From Ventosimonas gracilis (GTDB taxonomy: Bacteria; Pseudomonadota; Gammaproteobacteria; Pseudomonadales; Pseudomonadaceae), in assembly GCF_001580025.1 (NCBI RefSeq), contig NZ_LSZO01000124.1:1-43527 (forward strand): a stretch of 43,527 nucleotides of DNA, in the 5' to 3' direction. The notes under the pieces were generated by a model. The model was not told the origin of the DNA. It did not search any database and was given only the letters and a program-made list of their open reading frames with translations. Made by a program: the position numbers and the translations under genes. Shown piece after piece: positions 7,717 through 15,917 of the stretch (positions are counted from its first letter, which is position 1; the number at the start of each line of letters is the position of its first letter).

Positions 7717-9084
7717 ATGACCCAAACCTACCCTTTTGACGCGCTCAAACAGGATGTTGCTGCAGGGCGCATTGATACTGTGATTGCCTGCTTTGTCGAT
7801 ATGCAAGGTCGGCTGATGGGCAAGCGTTTTCACGCCGAATTTTTTATCGATTCCGGCTGGCAGGAAACCCACAGTTGCAACTACCTGCTGGCGACTGACC
7901 TTGAGATGGAAACCGTCCCCGGCTACCAGGCGACCAGTTGGGCGGCCGGTTACGGCGATTACACGATGAAGCCCGACCTTGGCACGCTGCGCAAGCTACC
8001 CTGGCTTGATGGAACGGCGCTGGTACTTTGCGACGTACTCGACCATCACGGCGAGCATGAAGTCGCCCATTCGCCGCGAGCGGTGCTTAAAAAGCAGCTA
8101 AAACGCCTGCAAGCCATGGGCTTTAGCGCACAAATGGCCACCGAATTGGAGTTTTATCTGTTTGAACAGAGCTTCGATACCGTGCGCAAAAACGGCTGGC
8201 GCAATCTGGCACCGGTGAGCGGTTATAACGAGGACTATCACATCTTCCAGACCACCAAGGAAGAGGACGTCATGCGAGCGCTGCGCAACGGTCTGCAAGG
8301 TGCGGGCATCCCGGTGGAAAACTCCAAAGGCGAAGCCTCGCCAGGGCAAGAAGAAATCAACGTGCGTTACGCGGATGCGCTCTCAATGGCCGACCGCCAC
8401 GCCATCATCAAAAACGCCTGTAAAGAAATCGCCTGGCAGCAGGGCAAATCCGTCACCTTTCTTGCCAAATGGCATGAAAAAGCCGCCGGTTCCTCCTCGC
8501 ACATCCACCAATCGCTGTGGAGCCTGGATGGACAAACGCCGCTGTTTTATGACTCAAACGCCGAGCACGGCATGTCGCGCTTAATGCGCCAATACGTGGC
8601 CGGACAGCTCGCCCACGCAAGCGAAGTGACTTACTTTTTAGCGCCCTATATCAACTCCTACAAGCGCTTTGTCGCCAATACCTTTGCGCCGACCAAAGCG
8701 GTTTGGAGTTTGGACAACCGCACCGCCGGTTATCGCCTGTGTGGCAGCGGCAAGGCCATTCGCATTGAATGCCGCGTGGGCGGTTCGGATCTAAATCCCT
8801 ATCTGGCCATGGCCGCGTTAATTGCCGCCGGTATCGCCGGAATTAACCAGCAAATGGAACTGGAAGCGCCCTTTGTTGGCGATGCCTATCAAGGGCACAA
8901 CGTGCGCGAAATCCCCAAAACTCTACGCGCCGCCACGGACGCTCTCAATCATTCAGCCATGCTGCGCGAAGCCTTAGGCGGTGATGTGGTTGACCACTAT
9001 GTTCGCGCTGCAAAGTGGGAGCAAGAAGAATACGACCGCCGCATTACCGACTGGGAAGTCGCCCGCGGCTTTGAACGTGCTTAA
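7717..9084 (+). CDS. glutamine-synthetase-family ligase, probable gamma-glutamyl-amide synthetase
   Basis: A 455-residue protein. Visible GS active-site landmarks are the metal Glu in TELEFYLFEQ, GQEEINVRYADAL, the ammonium/substrate loop SSSHIHQSLW, and the ATP/glutamate block NRTAGYRL followed by IECRVGGSDLNPYLAMAA. The canonical GlnA adenylylation tyrosine region is not recognisable. The lineage resembles the GlnT/PuuA/IpuC-like ligases that attach glutamate to amines rather than making glutamine. The next two genes encode an aldehyde and an alcohol dehydrogenase, which fits ATP-dependent gamma-glutamylation of an amino alcohol such as ethanolamine or alaninol before oxidation. The substrate is inferred, not shown. 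A true glutamine synthetase is the alternative but would be oddly placed. Confidence 0.8.
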   Translation: MTQTYPFDALKQDVAAGRIDTVIACFVDMQGRLMGKRFHAEFFIDSGWQETHSCNYLLATDLEMETVPGYQATSWAAGYGDYTMKPDLGTLRKLPWLDGTALVLCDVLDHHGEHEVAHSPRAVLKKQLKRLQAMGFSAQMATELEFYLFEQSFDTVRKNGWRNLAPVSGYNEDYHIFQTTKEEDVMRALRNGLQGAGIPVENSKGEASPGQEEINVRYADALSMADRHAIIKNACKEIAWQQGKSVTFLAKWHEKAAGSSSHIHQSLWSLDGQTPLFYDSNAEHGMSRLMRQYVAGQLAHASEVTYFLAPYINSYKRFVANTFAPTKAVWSLDNRTAGYRLCGSGKAIRIECRVGGSDLNPYLAMAALIAAGIAGINQQMELEAPFVGDAYQGHNVREIPKTLRAATDALNHSAMLREALGGDVVDHYVRAAKWEQEEYDRRITDWEVARGFERA

Positions 9085-9110
9085 CCTTTGACGATAAAAA
9101 GAGGCAGTAA

Positions 9111-10493
9111 ATGACCGTGATTCAATGTATATCCCCGGTAGACGGTTCGGTTTACGCCGAACGCAGCGCGCTTTCGTTAGAACAAGCCACCGATGCTGCC
9201 ATCCGCGCCCGCAAAGCACAAAAGGCTTGGGCTGCCAGGCCGCTCGATGAGCGCATCCGCTTGGTGCAACAAGGTGCGGCGCGTCTTAATGAAATGGCAG
9301 GCGAAGTGGTGCCGGAACTCGCCTGGCAAATGGGTAGGCCGGTGCGCTACGGCGGCGAATTTAAAGGCTTTAACGAGCGCGTCGGCTATATGGCCGATAT
9401 TGCCCACTACGCGCTGTCGCCCTTGGTGATTGAAGCAAGCGATGATTTCGAGCGGCGCATTGAGCGCGAAGCGCAGGGCGTGGTGTTTGTGATCGCGCCT
9501 TGGAACTACCCGTATATGACCGCCATCAACACGGTCGCACCTGCGTTGATCGCCGGTAACACGGTCGTACTCAAACACGCGGCGCAAACCTTGCTGGTCG
9601 GCGAGCGTATGGTCAGGGCCTTTAACCAGGCGGGCGTGCCTGAAGACGTGCTGCAAAACGTCTTTTTAGACCATGACACGACCAGCGCCCTGATCGGTGC
9701 CGGGCACTTTAACTTTATTAACTTCACGGGATCCCCCGCAGGCGGACGCGCGATTGAACGCGCCGCCGCCGGAACCTTCGCAGGACTTGGTTTGGAATTA
9801 GGCGGCAAAGACCCGGCCTATGTTATGGAAGATGCCCATCTTGCCGCTGCCGTCGATACGCTGATGGACGGCGCGTTCTACAACAGCGGCCAATGCTGCT
9901 GCGGCATTGAGCGCATTTACGTGCAGGAAAGTCTGTTTGACGACTTTGTCGAACAATCGGTCGCCTGGGTTTCCAACTTCAAACTGGGCAATCCGTTAGA
10001 CCAAGAGACCACCTTAGGGCCGATGGCGCACAAACGCTTTGCCGCTCAGGTGCGCTCGCAAATCGCCGCCGCCGTAGCGCAAGGCGCACAACCGCTGGTC
10101 GATAGCAAGCTGTTCCCCGCCGATGACGGCGGCGCATACCTCGCCCCGCAAATTCTTGTGGGCGTTAATCATCAAATGGACTTTATGCGCGAGGAAACCT
10201 TTGGTCCTGCGGTCGGTATTATCAAAGTGAAAAACGACGACCAAGCGCTCGCCTTAATGAATGACAGTCGCTACGGCCTAACCGCTTCCGTTTGGACGGC
10301 GGACAGCGAACGCGCCGCTATATTGGGGCAGCAATTGGAGACCGGCACGGTCTTTATGAACCGCGCCGACTACCTGGATCCGGCACTGTGCTGGACGGGC
10401 GTTAAAGACACAGGCCGCGGCGGCTCGCTATCCGTCTTGGGCTTTCAAAATCTAACCCGTCCCAAGTCCTACCATTTTCGGAAAAAAATCTAA
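9111..10493 (+). CDS. NAD(P)-dependent aldehyde dehydrogenase
   Basis: A 460-residue member of the ALDH superfamily. Landmarks are the PWNYP cofactor/substrate block, the Rossmann FTGSPAGGRAIE, the general base Glu229 in LELGGKDP and the nucleophile Cys263 in NSGQCCCGIER. The C-terminal EETFGPAVGI motif is present. An AAGAGG ribosome site precedes the ATG. It lies 26 bp after the GS-like gene, and its stop overlaps the following alcohol dehydrogenase start by one base (TAATG). In a gamma-glutamyl pathway it would oxidise the gamma-glutamyl-aminoaldehyde to the acid, as PuuC does for polyamines and IpuH-type enzymes for alkanolamines. Substrate specificity is not readable from sequence. Confidence 0.9.
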   Translation: MTVIQCISPVDGSVYAERSALSLEQATDAAIRARKAQKAWAARPLDERIRLVQQGAARLNEMAGEVVPELAWQMGRPVRYGGEFKGFNERVGYMADIAHYALSPLVIEASDDFERRIEREAQGVVFVIAPWNYPYMTAINTVAPALIAGNTVVLKHAAQTLLVGERMVRAFNQAGVPEDVLQNVFLDHDTTSALIGAGHFNFINFTGSPAGGRAIERAAAGTFAGLGLELGGKDPAYVMEDAHLAAAVDTLMDGAFYNSGQCCCGIERIYVQESLFDDFVEQSVAWVSNFKLGNPLDQETTLGPMAHKRFAAQVRSQIAAAVAQGAQPLVDSKLFPADDGGAYLAPQILVGVNHQMDFMREETFGPAVGIIKVKNDDQALALMNDSRYGLTASVWTADSERAAILGQQLETGTVFMNRADYLDPALCWTGVKDTGRGGSLSVLGFQNLTRPKSYHFRKKI

Positions 10494-11635
10494 TGATGAC
10501 TGCTAACTGGAGCTACCCCACCGCGATTAAATTCGGCGTTGGATGCATCAAAGAGCTGGCCGAACACTGCAAGGCCATCGGCATGCAAAAACCGCTGCTG
10601 GTCACTGACCGCGGCCTTGCCAGCATGCCGATTACGCAAAATGCGCTGGATATTCTGCAAAGTGCAGGTCTTGGCCGCGCATTGTTTGCCGAAGTAGACC
10701 CCAATCCCAACGACAAAAACCTCGCCGCCGGCCTTGCCGCTTATAAAGAGGGCGGACACGATGGAATCGTTGCCTTTGGCGGCGGCTCCGGGCTGGACCT
10801 CGGCAAAACCATTGCCTTTATGGCAGGGCAAACGCGCCCGGTGTGGGATTTTGAAGACATCGGCGACTGGTGGACACGCGCCAACCCCGAAGCTATCGCC
10901 CCCATCGTTGCCGTACCGACCACGGCGGGAACCGGTTCGGAAGTCGGCCGCGCCACGGTGATTACGCACAGCGAAAGTCATACCAAAAAAGTCATCTTCC
11001 ACCCCAAAATCCTGCCGTCGGTGGTGATTTGTGACCCGGAACTGACCGTCGGCATGCCGAAAGTCATTACCGCCGGAACCGGCATGGACGCCTTTATCCA
11101 CTGTCTGGAAGCCTACTGCACGCCGTTCTACCACCCGATGGGCGAAGGTATCGCGCTCGAAGGCATGCGCCTCGCTTACCAAAACCTGCCGCGTGCTTAT
11201 CAAGACGGCAATGACCTTACGGCACGCGCACAAATGATGAGCGCCGCCGCAATGGGCGCGGTCGCCTTCCAAAAAGGTTTGGGCGCAGTACACGCGCTCT
11301 CGCACCCGGTCGGCGCGCTCTACAACACCCATCACGGCATGACCAATGCGGTGGTGCTGCCCGCCGTACTGCGCTTTAACCGTCCGGCGATTGAAGACAA
11401 AATCAACCGACTGGCCGCCTATCTAGGCATCAGCGGCGGCTTTGACGGCTTCTACGGTGCCATGCAAAACCTGCGCGAAAGCGTCGGCGTGCCCGACAAA
11501 CTCGCCGCTTTAGGCGTAGATAACAGCCGCATCAGTGAGCTTGCCAGCATGGCCGTGGTTGACCCCACCGCAGGCGGCAACCCCGTCCCGCTCACCCAAG
11601 AGAGCGCACAGCAGTTGTACTTGGAGTGCATTTAA
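10493..11635 (+). CDS. iron-containing (group III) alcohol dehydrogenase
   Basis: A 380-residue Fe-ADH. The NAD-binding GGGSGLDLGK motif is followed by TTAGTGSEVGRATV. The metal ligands align as Asp199 and His203 (GMDAFIHCLEAY), His267 (AVHALSHPVG) and His281 (YNTHHGMTNA). This family oxidises primary alcohols or reduces aldehydes. Coupling to the ALDH by a one-base overlap and position after a GS-like ligase suggest it performs the first oxidation of a gamma-glutamyl amino alcohol. A second ATG directly follows the first, so the start may be 10496. An intrinsic terminator 16 bp downstream closes the cluster. No gamma-glutamyl hydrolase gene follows. Confidence 0.9.
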   Translation: MMTANWSYPTAIKFGVGCIKELAEHCKAIGMQKPLLVTDRGLASMPITQNALDILQSAGLGRALFAEVDPNPNDKNLAAGLAAYKEGGHDGIVAFGGGSGLDLGKTIAFMAGQTRPVWDFEDIGDWWTRANPEAIAPIVAVPTTAGTGSEVGRATVITHSESHTKKVIFHPKILPSVVICDPELTVGMPKVITAGTGMDAFIHCLEAYCTPFYHPMGEGIALEGMRLAYQNLPRAYQDGNDLTARAQMMSAAAMGAVAFQKGLGAVHALSHPVGALYNTHHGMTNAVVLPAVLRFNRPAIEDKINRLAAYLGISGGFDGFYGAMQNLRESVGVPDKLAALGVDNSRISELASMAVVDPTAGGNPVPLTQESAQQLYLECI

Positions 11636-11651
11636 ATACCGCACGCACCCT

Positions 11652-11672
11652 AAGCCCAAGGACGGGCTTTTT
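11652..11672 (+). terminator. intrinsic terminator after the Fe-ADH gene
   Basis: A 6-bp perfect stem AAGCCC/GGGCTT (11652-11657 and 11664-11669) with a 6-base loop runs into a T-tract. It separates the accessory cluster from the sdh operon. Confidence 0.65.
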
Positions 11673-11748
11673 ATCGTCAGACGAATAATTCCTGATTGCA
11701 TAGTATTCTCAGACGTTAGCGGCTATTTATTGGCAAGATCGCTGCAGA

Positions 11749-11777
11749 TTGCCATTGTCTGCCCATTTCCCTATACT
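11749..11777 (+). promoter_or_regulatory. probable sdh operon promoter
   Basis: TTGCCA at 11749-11754 and TATACT at 11772-11777 are separated by exactly 17 bp. This predicts transcription from about 11784 and a leader of roughly 110 nt before sdhC. It is the best sigma-70 match in the 257-bp gap. In Pseudomonas this gap normally faces a divergent gltA, which is not present here. Confidence 0.55.
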
Positions 11778-11892
11778 TCTGCGCCAATTTATCGGCTTCG
11801 TAGCTTCTTGAGGCCGGTTTCTGTTGCGGGCGCGTTGGTTGCGCCGTATCGATTTGGCCTGTTTTGCAGGCTTTCTTTTAGCGTGAATAACC

Positions 11893-12267
11893 GTGAAAAC
11901 CCAACGACCTGTAAACCTCGACCTTAGAACCATAAAGCTGCCGGTCACTGCTTACACGTCCATCCTGCACCGGATTTCCGGCGTTGTCCTGTTTTTGGGG
12001 CTGGTTTTGCTGCTGCTGGCTTTGCAGCAGTCGCTGGCTTCCGAAGAAGGCTTTTTGCAGGTAAAGCAGTATCTGGCGCATCCCTTGGCAAAATTCGTAA
12101 GCTTTGGGCTGTTGTCGGCACTTTTGTATCACTTGGTGGCCGGTATCCGTCATCTGTTGATGGATCTGGGCTTGGGTGAAACGCTCGAAGGCGGCAAGCG
12201 CGGCTCTAAAGCCGTGCTGGTGATTTCCGCCGTTTTGATTGTGCTGGCAGGAGTATGGCTGTGGTAA
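11893..12267 (+). CDS. sdhC: succinate dehydrogenase cytochrome b556 subunit
   Basis: A 124-residue membrane anchor subunit of complex II with three transmembrane helices. The N-terminus RPVNLDLRTIKLPVTAYTS and the HRISGV motif are nearly identical to Pseudomonas SdhC. The haem-ligand His lies in LLYHLVAGIRHLLMD, and ETLEGG is conserved. Translation starts at GTG 11893, as I recall for Pseudomonas relatives; no earlier in-frame ATG gives a better N-terminus. It overlaps sdhD by 13 bp, indicating coupled synthesis of the two anchor subunits. Together with SdhD it binds haem b and ubiquinone. Confidence 0.97.
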   Translation: MKTQRPVNLDLRTIKLPVTAYTSILHRISGVVLFLGLVLLLLALQQSLASEEGFLQVKQYLAHPLAKFVSFGLLSALLYHLVAGIRHLLMDLGLGETLEGGKRGSKAVLVISAVLIVLAGVWLW

Positions 12268-12629
12268 CCAACGTCACCAATTTTTCCCGTTCTGGCCTGT
12301 ATGACTGGATGGCGCAGCGCGTCTCGGCCGTGCTGCTGGCGGCTTATTTTTTGTTTTTGCTGGGCTTTTTGGTCTGTCATCCAAACCTTGGCTATGCCGA
12401 GTGGAAGGCGCTGTTCAGTCATACCGCCATGCGTATTTTTAGCCTGCTCGCGCTTGGCGGATTAATTGTGCATGCCTGGGTCGGCATGTGGACCATTACC
12501 ACCGACTACCTCACACCCATGGCGATTGGCCGTTGGGCAACCGGCGTGCGCTTTTTGGTGCAGGCCGCTTGCGGCGTTTTGCAATTTGTCCTGTTTGTCT
12601 GGGGCGTACAGATTTTGTGGGGGTTTTAA
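12255..12629 (+). CDS. sdhD: succinate dehydrogenase hydrophobic membrane anchor subunit
   Basis: A 124-residue three-helix protein. SRSGLYDWMAQRVSAVLLAAY and the haem-ligand HAWVGMWTITTDY block are diagnostic of SdhD. The start overlaps the end of sdhC by 13 bp, and the stop is 3 bp before sdhA. It pairs with SdhC to anchor the SdhAB catalytic dimer and to form the ubiquinone site. Confidence 0.97.
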   Translation: MAVVTNVTNFSRSGLYDWMAQRVSAVLLAAYFLFLLGFLVCHPNLGYAEWKALFSHTAMRIFSLLALGGLIVHAWVGMWTITTDYLTPMAIGRWATGVRFLVQAACGVLQFVLFVWGVQILWGF

Positions 12630-12632
12630 TCG

Positions 12633-14405
12633 ATGGCTAATATACCAACACTTTCTTACGACGCAATTATCGTCGGCGGAGGTGGAGCGGGCATGCGCGC
12701 CGCGCTGCAACTGGCGCAAGGTGGGCATAAAACCGCTTGCGTAACCAAGGTGTTCCCAACCCGTTCGCACACGGTCTCTGCCCAAGGCGGCATTACTTGC
12801 GCGATTGCCTCGGCTGACCCGAATGACGACTGGCGCTGGCATATGTACGACACGGTCAAGGGCTCCGACTATATCGGCGACCAGGACGCGATTGAGTACA
12901 TGTGTTCGGTCGGCCCTGAGGCGGTATTTGAGCTGGAACATATGGGCTTGCCGTTTTCGCGCACAGAAAGCGGGCGCATTTATCAGCGCCCGTTCGGTGG
13001 GCAGTCGAAAAACTTTGGCGAAGGCGGCCAAGCCGCGCGCACCTGTGCCGCTGCCGATCGCACCGGCCATGCGCTGCTGCATACCCTGTATCAAGCCAAT
13101 CTTAAAAACGGCACTTCCTTTCTTAACGAATGGTATGCGGTGGATTTGGTAAAAAATCAGGACGGCGCGATAGTCGGCATTATTGCCATCTGCATCGAAA
13201 CCGGCGAAACCGTCTATATTCGTGCCAAAGCCGTGGTGCTGGCGACCGGTGGAGCCGGGCGAATTTACTCATCGACCACCAACGCACTGATTAACACCGG
13301 CGACGGCGTGGGCATGGCGCTGCGTGCGGGCGTGCCGGTGCAAGACATTGAAATGTGGCAATTCCACCCGACCGGCATTGCCGGCGCGGGCGTGCTGGTC
13401 ACTGAAGGCTGTCGTGGTGAAGGCGGCTATCTGATTAACGCACAAGGCGAGCGTTTTATGGAGCGCTACGCACCCAATGCCAAAGACCTGGCCGGACGTG
13501 ACGTGGTCGCCCGCTCAATGGTTAAAGAAGTGCTGGCCGGTAATGGTGTAGGTCCTAATAAAGACCACGTGCTGCTTAAACTCGACCATTTGGGCGAAGA
13601 AGTGCTGCACAGCCGCTTGCCTGGTATCTGCGAACTGGCGAAAACCTTTGCCCATGTCGACCCGGTGGTGGCACCCATTCCGGTGATCCCGACCTGCCAC
13701 TACATGATGGGCGGCATGGCGACCAATATTCACGGACAAGTATTGACGCAAAACGCATCCGGCGAAGACTGCATTGTTCCCGGCCTGTTTGCCGTAGGTG
13801 AAGTCGCCTGCGTATCGGTACATGGAGCCAATCGCTTGGGCGGCAACTCGCTGCTTGACTTGGTGGTCTTTGGCCGCGCAGCCGGACTTTATTTGGAGCA
13901 AGCGATTAAAGAAGGCATTGAAGTGCGCCGCGCAACGGATGAAGACTTGCAGCAGTCGCTCGCCCGTCTGGCCGGAGTCAATGAGCGCAGCCAAGGCGAA
14001 GAAGTAGCGCCGCTTAAACGTGAACTGCAACAATGCATGCAAAACTACTTTGGCGTATTCCGTACCGGCGAATATATGCAAAAAGGCATTAAGCAACTCG
14101 CCGAACTACGTCCGCGTATTGAAAAGGTCAAAATTACCGATAAGTCGGGTGCGTTTAATACGGCACGTATTGAAGCGCTGGAACTGCAAAACTTATTGGA
14201 AGTGGCCGAAGCCACCGCCATTGCCGCAGAACACCGAACCGAATCACGCGGCGCACACGCCCGCGAAGATTATGAAGCGCGTGATGATGACAATTGGCTG
14301 TGCCACACCCTGTATTTCCCGCAGGAAAAACGGGTCGGCAAACGCGCGGTTAATCTTGCGCCGAAAACCGTTCCGATGTTTAAACCTAAAGTTCGCACTT
14401 ATTGA
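12633..14405 (+). CDS. sdhA: succinate dehydrogenase flavoprotein subunit
   Basis: A 590-residue catalytic subunit of complex II, normal length. It has the N-terminal FAD fingerprint [11 protein letters not shown] and His46 in [10 protein letters not shown] as the covalent FAD attachment site. Substrate-binding and catalytic blocks include [16 protein letters not shown] (catalytic Arg region) and [19 protein letters not shown]. The C-terminal segment is the usual helical domain ending in fumarate-reductase-type residues. It oxidises succinate to fumarate and passes electrons to SdhB. It lies between sdhD (3-bp gap) and sdhB in the conserved order. Confidence 0.98.
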   Translation: MANIPTLSYDAIIVGGGGAGMRAALQLAQGGHKTACVTKVFPTRSHTVSAQGGITCAIASADPNDDWRWHMYDTVKGSDYIGDQDAIEYMCSVGPEAVFELEHMGLPFSRTESGRIYQRPFGGQSKNFGEGGQAARTCAAADRTGHALLHTLYQANLKNGTSFLNEWYAVDLVKNQDGAIVGIIAICIETGETVYIRAKAVVLATGGAGRIYSSTTNALINTGDGVGMALRAGVPVQDIEMWQFHPTGIAGAGVLVTEGCRGEGGYLINAQGERFMERYAPNAKDLAGRDVVARSMVKEVLAGNGVGPNKDHVLLKLDHLGEEVLHSRLPGICELAKTFAHVDPVVAPIPVIPTCHYMMGGMATNIHGQVLTQNASGEDCIVPGLFAVGEVACVSVHGANRLGGNSLLDLVVFGRAAGLYLEQAIKEGIEVRRATDEDLQQSLARLAGVNERSQGEEVAPLKRELQQCMQNYFGVFRTGEYMQKGIKQLAELRPRIEKVKITDKSGAFNTARIEALELQNLLEVAEATAIAAEHRTESRGAHAREDYEARDDDNWLCHTLYFPQEKRVGKRAVNLAPKTVPMFKPKVRTY

Positions 14406-14423
14406 TTGAGTGGCTTAAAAATC

Positions 14424-15146
14424 ATGGCTAGCCTTGGCAATACCTTAACCGTCAGCGTCTACCGCTATAACCCAGAAAAAGACAACGCGCCGCTAATGCA
14501 AGATTTCACGATTGAAATCGGCGGCAAAGATTTAATGGTGCTCGATGTATTGGCACTGATTAAAGAGCAGGATGAAGGTTTTTCTTACCGCCGTTCCTGC
14601 CGCGAAGGCGTTTGCGGTTCGGACGGCATGAATATCAGCGGCAAAAACGGTCTTGCTTGTATTACTCCCCTATCTTCGGTGGTTAAAAACAACAAACTGG
14701 TGATTCGCCCATTACCGGGGCTGCCGGTTATCCGCGATTTAGTCGTCGATATGAGCATCTTCTACAAGCAATATGAGAAGGTGCAGCCCTATTTGCAAAA
14801 CGATACCCCGCCGCCCGCCATTGAACGCCTGCAATCCCCGGCTGAACGGGAAAAACTCGACGGCTTGTATGAGTGCATTCTGTGCGCCTGTTGCTCCACC
14901 TCTTGCCCATCGTTCTGGTGGAATCCGGATAAATTCTTAGGACCTGCGGCACTCTTGCAAGCCAACCGCTTTTTATCCGATAGCCGTGATACCCAAACGC
15001 AAGAACGCCTCGCCGCATTGGACGACCCGTTTAGCGTATTTCGCTGCCGCGGCATTATGAACTGCGTTAATGTCTGCCCGAAAGGCTTAAACCCCACCAA
15101 AGCCATTGGTCATGTACGCAATATGCTGCTGCAAAGCGGGACTTAA
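14424..15146 (+). CDS. sdhB: succinate dehydrogenase iron-sulfur subunit
   Basis: A 240-residue electron-transfer subunit. The [2Fe-2S] ligands lie in SCREGVCGSDGMN plus GLAC. The [4Fe-4S] site is CILCACCSTSCP, and the [3Fe-4S] site is CRGIMNCVNVCPKGLNP. The ATG at 14424 is chosen; an in-frame TTG at 14406, directly after the sdhA stop, would add six residues but is an unlikely start. No strong ribosome site is seen for either, so coupling to sdhA is plausible. In Pseudomonas sucA follows closely; here about 770 bp of extra sequence intervenes. Confidence 0.97.
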   Translation: MASLGNTLTVSVYRYNPEKDNAPLMQDFTIEIGGKDLMVLDVLALIKEQDEGFSYRRSCREGVCGSDGMNISGKNGLACITPLSSVVKNNKLVIRPLPGLPVIRDLVVDMSIFYKQYEKVQPYLQNDTPPPAIERLQSPAEREKLDGLYECILCACCSTSCPSFWWNPDKFLGPAALLQANRFLSDSRDTQTQERLAALDDPFSVFRCRGIMNCVNVCPKGLNPTKAIGHVRNMLLQSGT

Positions 15147-15218
15147 ATAACGACAGAGGAATAGACCCTGGTTTTATATTCACTGTCTTTATTTAAGTGC
15201 TTTTGGGGTGCTGCGATA

Positions 15219-15590
15219 ATGAGGCATAATATTGAACAAAAGGAACAAAAGCGGCATTCTCGATTAGGTATTGCCTCATTTGTCTTAAGCCTGCTCGCTC
15301 CATTACTCTGCATTGGCAGCTTGATGATAATCGCCATCATGATGGGACATGCCAGCACACCAAGGCAAAAAGCACTGCAAGAGATCGTTGACGGATTATG
15401 GGAACCCGGATTAGCAGCGCTAATGTTGCTTGGACCCTTAATGCTGCCCGTGGCTTTACTATTGGGGATTACCGGTTTAATGCAGAAAAACCGTAAAAAA
15501 GCCTTTGCACTGACCGGTACGCTGATTTCGGCTGTGCTGATGTTATTGCCTTTTATCGGAATGGCATTTTTAGCGAACAATGCTCCTTGA
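15219..15590 (+). CDS. small membrane protein of unknown function
   Basis: A 123-residue protein with a short charged N-terminus (EQKEQKRHSRLG) and three predicted hydrophobic segments: SFVLSLLAPLLCIGSLMIIA, a second around residues 66-86 and a third near the C-terminus. The layout recalls DUF4190-like small membrane proteins, but I do not recognise a specific family. It sits between sdhB and sucA on the same strand, where Pseudomonas has no gene, so it may be an insertion into the operon. A partial copy of a repeat end (GAATAGACCCTGG, 15159-15171) precedes it. Base composition is more AT-rich than sdhB. Confidence 0.6.
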   Translation: MRHNIEQKEQKRHSRLGIASFVLSLLAPLLCIGSLMIIAIMMGHASTPRQKALQEIVDGLWEPGLAALMLLGPLMLPVALLLGITGLMQKNRKKAFALTGTLISAVLMLLPFIGMAFLANNAP

Positions 15591-15840
15591 TCAAGACAAA
15601 CCTTGGTCAGTGAAAATCGGTCGTGGATTCCTTTCTTGTGTAATTGTGCGGATAGTGCGCACGTCCTTGGCCAGGTCTTCCTCAAAGGTACTGTTTTCGC
15701 CTTGGTTCAAATCACCACCTCGACGCTTTTAGCCTCGTAGATGGCAAACCCCACTCTGCGGCAAAGCGCGGCAGCCACTCAAATGTCCAGTCCTTGCTTT
15801 TGCCGCTGATTTTATCGGTGGCTTGTGCTTTTGTTTGGCT
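15591..15840 (-). pseudogene. possible decayed minus-strand gene between sdhB and sucA
   Basis: The 327-bp stretch before sucA has no intact gene. On the minus strand two protein-like pieces abut in different frames. The first, 15840 to 15712, includes DKISGKSKDWTFEWLPRFAA and ends with a stop. The second, 15716 to 15591, includes STFEEDLAKDVRTIRTI and also ends with a stop. Joining them needs one frameshift near 15714. No start codon or family is recognised. It looks like the C-terminal remnant of an incoming gene, but chance cannot be excluded. Confidence 0.3.
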
Positions 15841-15917
15841 TTACGATAGCACCTTTAATTTTTCGCCGCTTTGCTTCGTTTGGCAAGGCGCTGGTTGTTT
15901 GAGTTGAGATTAAATCC

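Noticed and set aside
10490-11335. Minus-strand open frame (281 codons) over the Fe-ADH gene
   Set aside because: It is antisense to a gene with complete catalytic motifs, and its translation has no recognisable domain.
14406-14423. sdhB starting at TTG 14406
   Set aside because: It would add six residues absent from the family and needs a rare start. ATG 14424 is adequate.
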